This document shows, piece by piece, positions 59,159-64,000 of a stretch of DNA of 64,000 bases. A program made the position numbers and the translations under genes. Origin of the DNA: SIG307 sp045596385 (GTDB taxonomy: Bacteria > Bacillota > Clostridia > Lachnospirales > Lachnospiraceae); NCBI GenBank assembly GCA_045596385.1, contig JAZOCC010000007.1:62001-126000 (forward strand). The letters run 5' to 3'. The notes under the pieces were generated by a model. It was given only the letters and a program-made list of their open reading frames with translations. It was not told where the DNA came from and made no database searches. Each line of letters starts with the position of its first letter. Position 1 is the first letter of the stretch.

Positions 59159-61684
59159 ATGCAACAATATACGGTGACCGGCATGAGCTGTGCTGCCTGT
59201 AGTGCCCGGGTCGAAAAGGCTGTTTCCAAAGTGGCCGGTGTCAGCAGTTGTTCCGTGAGCCTTTTGACAAATTCCATGGGGGTGGAAGGAACCGCTACTG
59301 CGGAGACGGTTATCCTGGCAGTGGAGCAGGCCGGGTATCATGCCGAAGTAAAAAGTTCAGAAACGGTAGAGCATCGGGAAAAGGCAGACTATGAGGAGGA
59401 ATTAAAGGATAGAGAAACTCCGGTACTTAGGCGTAGATTGCTTGCTTCCGTGGGCTTCTTATTGGTGCTCATGTATGTGTCTATGGGACATTGTATGTGG
59501 GGGTGGCCGATGCCGGCATTTTTTGAACACAATCCGGTGGCAATCGGCTTGATACAAATGATTTTGGCGGCAATCGTCATGATAATTAATAAAAAGTTTT
59601 TTATAAACGGTGTGAACGGTATACTGCACCGTGCACCGAATATGGATACGTTGGTGGCGTTAGGTTCTGCGGCATCCTTTTGCTACAGTATGGTGATGCT
59701 GTTTGTTATGACGGGAGTTCAGGCAAAGGGGGAGTTTGAATTAGCGCACGGATATCTTCATGAGTTTTATTTCGAATCTGCCGCCATGATTCTGGCGTTG
59801 ATTACCGTGGGAAAGATGTTAGAGGCCCGGTCGAAAGGAAAGACAACGGATGCGTTAAAGAGCCTGATGAAGTTGACACCGAAGACGGCAACACTTCTGG
59901 TAGGCGGAGAGGAAATCGCAGTGCCGGTTGAACGGGTGAAGCAGGGGGATGTGTTTGTAGTACGACCGGGTGAAAGCATTCCGGTGGACGGTGTGATTGT
60001 GGAAGGCAGTTGTGCCGTAGACGAGGCGGCTCTTACCGGAGAGAGTATTCCGGTGGATAAGACAGAAGGTGATACGGTGGCGGCAGCCACTATCAATCAA
60101 TCCGGTTTTGTCCGTTGTGAAGCAACCAGAGTCGGTGAAGACACGACGCTTTCGCAAATTATTAAGATGGTGAGTGATGCGGCGGCTACGAAAGCTCCGA
60201 TAGCGAAGGTGGCGGATACCGTGTCCGGTATGTTTGTACCGGTAGTTATCGGAATTGCGGCGGTAACCATTCTTGTCTGGATGCTTATGGGAGAGAATTT
60301 CGGGTTTTCGCTGGCAAGAGGTATATCTGTACTTGTCATCAGTTGCCCGTGTGCGCTGGGACTGGCAACACCGGTTGCCATTATGGTAGGAAACGGTGTA
60401 GGAGCGAAAAACGGTATCTTATTTAAGACGGCGGTGTCTTTGGAGCAAACCGGAAAGGTGTCCACCGTGGTTTTGGACAAAACGGGAACGATTACCGCAG
60501 GGGAACCCCGGGTGACGGATGTATTGCCGGCCGAAGACTATAGTGAAAAAGAGTTGTTGCAGCTGGCGCTGGATGTAGAGTGTAAGAGCGAGCATCCTTT
60601 AGCCCGGGCGGTTTTATATAGGGCGCAGGAAGACGGTATGACGGCAGGCGAGGTATCGGAGTTTCGGGTATTGCCGGGAAACGGTTTGTTTGCACTGAGG
60701 GGAAGTCATCCGGTATATGCGGGAAATGCCGCTTATATATCGGAGTATTGTATGCTTTCTGATGTAGTCAAAGCACAGGCGGAAACGCTTGCGGCAGAGG
60801 GAAAGACCCCCTTGTTTTTTGCGGAAGGTGACAGCCTTGCCGGAGTGATTGCAGTAGCGGATGTTATCAAGAAGGATAGCCCGCAGGCGGTCAAAGAGCT
60901 GCAAAATATGGGGATTCGTGTGGTCATGCTGACGGGAGATAATGAGCGTACGGCAAAGGCTATCGGTGCACAGGTAGGTGTGGATGAGGTGATTGCCGGC
61001 GTGCTTCCGGAGGGCAAGGAAACTGTAATTCGAAGTTTGCAGAAGAACGGTGCGGTGGCCATGGTAGGTGACGGTATTAACGATGCTCCGGCATTGACCA
61101 GGGCAGACATCGGCATTGCCATCGGCGCCGGTGCGGATGTGGCGGTGGATGCTGCGGATATTGTACTGATGAAGAGTAGGCTGTCTGATGTGCCGGCAGC
61201 CATTCGACTGAGTCGTGCAACCTTAAGGAATATTCATGAAAATCTGTTTTGGGCATTTATTTACAACGCCATCGGAATTCCGCTGGCGGCAGGTGTGTTT
61301 ATTCCGGCGTTTGGACTTAAGCTGAATCCGATGTTCGGTGCGGCGGCCATGAGCTTGTCCAGCTTTTGCGTAGTGTCCAATGCATTACGCTTGAACTTTT
61401 TCAAACTGTACAGTACAAAGCATGATAAAAAGTGTCGGGAAAAGCGCAAAACGGTGACTGCGGGAGAAGACTTACTACAACGTACTTTAAAGGTCAAAGG
61501 TATGATGTGCGAGCATTGCGAAGCCCGGGTGAAACAGGCGTTGGAGGCGCTTCCGCAGGTAGAGCGAGCCACGGCTGACCATAAAACAGGATTGGTAACG
61601 GTGGAGTTAAAGGAAGCCGTGGATGTCCGAAATCTAAAAAAAGCAGTGGAACAGGAGGACTATAAGGTCCTTTCCATGAAATAG
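59159..61684 (+). CDS. copA: Copper-type P1B ATPase with HMA domains at both ends
   Basis: 841 residues. The N-terminal HMA domain has GMSCAACSARV (Cys11, Cys14). Eight membrane helices follow, with the ion-channel motif CPC at 396-398 (ISCPCALGLATP). The phosphorylation motif is DKTGT (440-444), then SEHPLA, MLTGDNERTA and MVGDGINDAPAL. A second HMA domain sits at the C-terminus (GMMCEHCEARV, Cys784 and Cys787), an uncommon position. CPC with the MxxS and Y-N region of the last helices fits Cu+ export. The promoter dyad at 59090-59119 is a likely control point. A small HMA protein follows after 42 bp. Confidence 0.93.
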   Translation: MQQYTVTGMSCAACSARVEKAVSKVAGVSSCSVSLLTNSMGVEGTATAETVILAVEQAGYHAEVKSSETVEHREKADYEEELKDRETPVLRRRLLASVGFLLVLMYVSMGHCMWGWPMPAFFEHNPVAIGLIQMILAAIVMIINKKFFINGVNGILHRAPNMDTLVALGSAASFCYSMVMLFVMTGVQAKGEFELAHGYLHEFYFESAAMILALITVGKMLEARSKGKTTDALKSLMKLTPKTATLLVGGEEIAVPVERVKQGDVFVVRPGESIPVDGVIVEGSCAVDEAALTGESIPVDKTEGDTVAAATINQSGFVRCEATRVGEDTTLSQIIKMVSDAAATKAPIAKVADTVSGMFVPVVIGIAAVTILVWMLMGENFGFSLARGISVLVISCPCALGLATPVAIMVGNGVGAKNGILFKTAVSLEQTGKVSTVVLDKTGTITAGEPRVTDVLPAEDYSEKELLQLALDVECKSEHPLARAVLYRAQEDGMTAGEVSEFRVLPGNGLFALRGSHPVYAGNAAYISEYCMLSDVVKAQAETLAAEGKTPLFFAEGDSLAGVIAVADVIKKDSPQAVKELQNMGIRVVMLTGDNERTAKAIGAQVGVDEVIAGVLPEGKETVIRSLQKNGAVAMVGDGINDAPALTRADIGIAIGAGADVAVDAADIVLMKSRLSDVPAAIRLSRATLRNIHENLFWAFIYNAIGIPLAAGVFIPAFGLKLNPMFGAAAMSLSSFCVVSNALRLNFFKLYSTKHDKKCREKRKTVTAGEDLLQRTLKVKGMMCEHCEARVKQALEALPQVERATADHKTGLVTVELKEAVDVRNLKKAVEQEDYKVLSMK

Positions 61685-61726
61685 TAAATAAACAAAGAAG
61701 CAAACTAAGAAACGGAGGATGGAACA

Positions 61727-61984
61727 ATGATGAAGATTACCCTGGGTGTGGAAGGAATGAAGTGCGTAAAGTGTGAAACGCGTATGGATGATACGGTACG
61801 GAAGATGTTTCCGGTGGAGAAGGTGACTTCTTCCCATGAGAACAACGAAACGGTGATTCTTGCGGGAGAGGATATCCCAGATGAGAAGTTAAAAGAGGCG
61901 GTGGTAAACGCCGGATTTGAATTAACCGGTATCGCAAGAGAGCCGTACGAGAAGAAGGGGTTGTTCGGTTTATTTAAGAAATAA
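61727..61984 (+). CDS. Small heavy-metal-associated (HMA) protein, CopZ-like
   Basis: 85 residues. The ferredoxin-like HMA domain (1-68) has GMKCVKCETRMDD, a C-x2-C metal site in the usual loop. A short tail ends EKKGLFGLFKK. It likely carries copper to the adjacent ATPase or buffers it. The sequence after the motif is less typical of CopZ, so the name is only approximate. GGAGGATGG sets the start. Confidence 0.82.
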   Translation: MMKITLGVEGMKCVKCETRMDDTVRKMFPVEKVTSSHENNETVILAGEDIPDEKLKEAVVNAGFELTGIAREPYEKKGLFGLFKK

Positions 61985-62045
61985 GAATATGCTGATATAA
62001 ATGCCGGGCCGGGGTGAAAAGGACAGAATTGCCGATGTGAAAATC

Positions 62046-62074
62046 TTGACTTTAGCTCCGGCTTGGAGTATCAT
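62046..62074 (+). promoter_or_regulatory. Probable promoter of galM
   Basis: TTGACT (62046-62051), 17-bp spacer, TATCAT (62069-62074). Confidence 0.6.
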
Positions 62075-62123
62075 TGGGGTATGCGGAGAACGGCGGCAGT
62101 CCGGCTCCCGGAAAGGAGAACGT

Positions 62124-63188
62124 ATGGGAATTACAACCAAGAGTTTCGGTAAGACAAAAAAGGGTGAAGAGGCGAAGCTTTACATTTTAGAAAATAAGAA
62201 CGGCATGAAGGCAGTATTTTCCGATTTCGGCGCGGTACTGGTCCAGCTTTGGGTGCCGGATAAGAACGGCAAACTGGAGGATGTGGTATTGGGCTTTGAT
62301 ACCCTTGCGGAGTATGAGGCAAATCCGACCTTTTTCGGTTCCTTTATCGGTCGTTGTGGCAACCGTATCGGCGGCGCGAAGTTTACCATCGATGGAAAGG
62401 AATACAAGGTAGAGGATAACGATAGCGGTAACTGCTTACACGGAGGTTCCGTCAGCTACGATAAGTATATGTACGAAGCGGAGACCTTTGTGGAAGAGGG
62501 AGGCCTCAGCATCGAGTTTTCCCGTCTCAGCCCGGATATGGAGCAGGGATTCCCGGGAAATCTGGATATTACCGTGACCTACACCCTGACGGATGAAAAT
62601 GAGCTTGCCATTGAGTACCTGACGGTGTCCGATAAGGCGACAATCGTAAACTTAACCAATCACTCCTACTTTAACCTGGCAGGACATAATTCCGGCCTTG
62701 TAACGGACCAGGAGGTATACATTGACGCAGATGCTTTTACGGCGACGGATGCGAAGCTGATTCCGACGGGAGAGCTTGCGGATGTTACCGGCACCCCGAT
62801 GGATTTCAGAGTAAGAAAGCCGTTGGCTGACGGTATTAACGATATCGACTGTGAAGCAATTCGTCTGGGCGGCGGATACGACCATAACTATGCATTAAAC
62901 AATACCGGCGAGGAAGCAGAGTATGTAGCGGAGCTTTACGATAAGAAGAGCGGCCGCGTCATGGAGGTCTTTACCGACCTTCCGGGTATGCAGCTTTACT
63001 CCGGTAACTTCATCCGCGACGGCTTAAAGGGTAAGGGTGGCTGCACCTACGGCAAGCGCCACGGTGTGTGCTTCGAGACCCAGTATTTCCCGAATGCCAT
63101 GAACATCGAAAGCTTCAAGTCACCGGTGGTAAAGGCATACGAAGAAGTAGAGTCTATGACCGTGTACAAGTTTACGGTGGAGAAGTAA
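62124..63188 (+). CDS. galM: Aldose 1-epimerase (mutarotase)
   Basis: 354 residues. It interconverts alpha and beta anomers of galactose, glucose and related sugars. Seen are FGAVLVQLWVPDKNG, SFIGRCGNRIGGAKFTIDG, LHGG (with catalytic His in NCLHGG), VNLTNHSYFNLAGH (second catalytic His), GGGYDHNYAL and GVCFETQYFPNAMN (catalytic Glu). No signal peptide, so cytoplasmic. The ATG follows GGAAAGGAGAACGT; the longer frame begins ahead of the promoter. Confidence 0.95.
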   Translation: MGITTKSFGKTKKGEEAKLYILENKNGMKAVFSDFGAVLVQLWVPDKNGKLEDVVLGFDTLAEYEANPTFFGSFIGRCGNRIGGAKFTIDGKEYKVEDNDSGNCLHGGSVSYDKYMYEAETFVEEGGLSIEFSRLSPDMEQGFPGNLDITVTYTLTDENELAIEYLTVSDKATIVNLTNHSYFNLAGHNSGLVTDQEVYIDADAFTATDAKLIPTGELADVTGTPMDFRVRKPLADGINDIDCEAIRLGGGYDHNYALNNTGEEAEYVAELYDKKSGRVMEVFTDLPGMQLYSGNFIRDGLKGKGGCTYGKRHGVCFETQYFPNAMNIESFKSPVVKAYEEVESMTVYKFTVEK

Positions 63189-63244
63189 TTTGGTATTTAG
63201 TTTCGATAGAAAAAAGTAAAGACTTAAGAACTTACTATAATTAA

Positions 63245-63283
63245 CGAACGAGGCTGCGCAGATGCACAGCCTCGTTCGTACTT
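63245..63283. terminator. Bidirectional terminator between galM and upp
   Basis: CGAACGAGGCTG (63245-63256) pairs with CAGCCTCGTTCG (63267-63278). T-rich stretches lie close by on both strands, suiting the convergent genes. Confidence 0.75.
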
Positions 63284-63911
63284 ATTTTGTTCCGTAGATT
63301 CGATCGCCGGCATCGCCGAGACCAGGTAAAATATAGCCCTTTTCATTCAAACGTTCGTCCTTGGCACCGACGAAGATGTTTACATCCGGGTGAGCCTCCT
63401 GAAGTTTTTCTATGCCTTCCGGCGCTGCAATCAGGCAAAGAAAGCGAATTTTTTTGATGCCGCGCTTCTTGAGCAAATCGATGGCTGCAATGGCGGAACC
63501 GCCGGTGGCGAGCATCGGATCAACTACAAAAATTTCACGGTCTGCGGCATCAGACGGTAGCTTGCAAAAATATTCTACCGGTTCTAAGGTCTCTTCGTTA
63601 CGGTAAAGACCGATGTGCCCTACTTTTGCGTTCGGAGTGAGATTTAAGATGCCGTCTGCCATGTGAAGACCGGCACGTAAAATCGGAACGACGCAAAGCT
63701 TCTTTCCGGCGATTTCTTTTACGGTAGTTTTCACAAGCGGGGTTTCGATTTCTTTGTCGGCAAGGGGAAGATTACGGCTTGCTTCGTAGTAAATCAGCAT
63801 GGCGATTTCCGCTACCAGAGCACGGAACTCTTTGGTAGAAGTGTTTTTGTCGCGCATAATGCCGATTTTGTGCTGAATTAACGGGTGATCCATTACTGTT
63901 ACGGTTGACAT
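63282..63911 (-). CDS. upp: Uracil phosphoribosyltransferase
   Basis: 209 residues, full length. It makes UMP from uracil and PRPP (pyrimidine salvage). Motifs are VMDHPLIQHKIGIMRDKNTSTKEFR, PILRAGLHMADGIL, the PRPP loop VVDPMLATGGSAIAAIDLL, and the C-terminal uracil site YILPGLGDAGDRIYGTK. ATG at 63911 is preferred to the longer frame because AAAGGAGCG lies just upstream on the minus strand. A TATACT -10 is seen on the minus strand at 63975-63970. Confidence 0.96.
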   Translation of the reverse strand: MSTVTVMDHPLIQHKIGIMRDKNTSTKEFRALVAEIAMLIYYEASRNLPLADKEIETPLVKTTVKEIAGKKLCVVPILRAGLHMADGILNLTPNAKVGHIGLYRNEETLEPVEYFCKLPSDAADREIFVVDPMLATGGSAIAAIDLLKKRGIKKIRFLCLIAAPEGIEKLQEAHPDVNIFVGAKDERLNEKGYILPGLGDAGDRIYGTK

Positions 63912-64000
63912 AGAAACGCTCCTTTCGGGAAAAATTGCGAGAGACATACAAACGTCACGCACTGTATTCAGTATAGCAAATTTTGTCGGGAAAGGGAAGA

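Overview
The window looks like a chromosomal segment of a spore-forming, xylan-using gut or rumen Clostridium relative, most likely Lachnospiraceae. The evidence is gene content and order: a hrcA-grpE-dnaK-dnaJ-prmA-rsmE run under a CIRCE element, ireB-ruvX-DUF1292 next to an mltG-like gene and trmR-trhP, a SCIFF peptide with its radical SAM maturase, sigK and spoVAF, a Re-type citrate synthase, a T-box, and sigma-A promoters close to TTGACA-N17-TATAAT. The taxonomic call is inference; there is no rRNA or tRNA gene in the window.

Layout. 1-0.73 kb: 3' end of spoVAF. 0.9-6.3 kb: divergent glucuronoxylan pair, an exported CE15 glucuronoyl esterase lipoprotein (minus) and a cytoplasmic GH115 alpha-glucuronidase (plus), then HD and HD-GYP proteins. 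8.7-13.2 kb: T-box (GUA specifier) plus an archaeal-type valyl-tRNA synthetase, dihydrofolate reductase and branched-chain aminotransferase. 13.2-18.0 kb: an accessory island with a regular 63-bp-period array of short inverted repeats, a PD-(D/E)XK-like protein, an APH-like kinase, a PoNi-type immunity protein, a GNAT and small membrane proteins. 18.1-26.3 kb: lepA, hemW, pnuC with a structured leader, a HAD phosphatase, an ECF sigma/anti-sigma pair, an AraC regulator, a GNAT and an alkyltransferase. 26.4-36 kb: the CIRCE heat-shock operon, prmA, rsmE, cysteine desulfurase and thiI. 36-43.5 kb: HPr-like gene, mtaB, ireB-ruvX-DUF1292, RNase J, mltG-like, trmR, trhP. 43.6-49.3 kb: sigK, an Orn/Lys/Arg decarboxylase, a lipoprotein, and scfA-scfB. 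49.4-56.2 kb: an AI-2E transporter, an unknown membrane protein, mgsA, and Re-citrate synthase-isocitrate dehydrogenase-GntR. 56.3-64 kb: Na/Pi transporter, DegV, copper ATPase with a small HMA protein, aldose epimerase and upp.

Functional themes. CE15 and GH115 would together remove (methyl)glucuronic acid from xylan. The citrate synthase and isocitrate dehydrogenase would supply 2-oxoglutarate, probably under the GntR protein encoded third in that cluster. Several genes act on tRNA: thiI with its desulfurase, mtaB, trmR and trhP. The scfA precursor is unusual in being two SCIFF cores in one peptide.

The strongest unexplained signal is the array at 13409-13885: 16 copies of an 8-bp repeat in strictly alternating orientation, separated by variable segments of 21-22 and 25-26 bp, with paired base changes in two units. 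It lies directly upstream of the PD-(D/E)XK-like gene. I know of no described system that matches it exactly.
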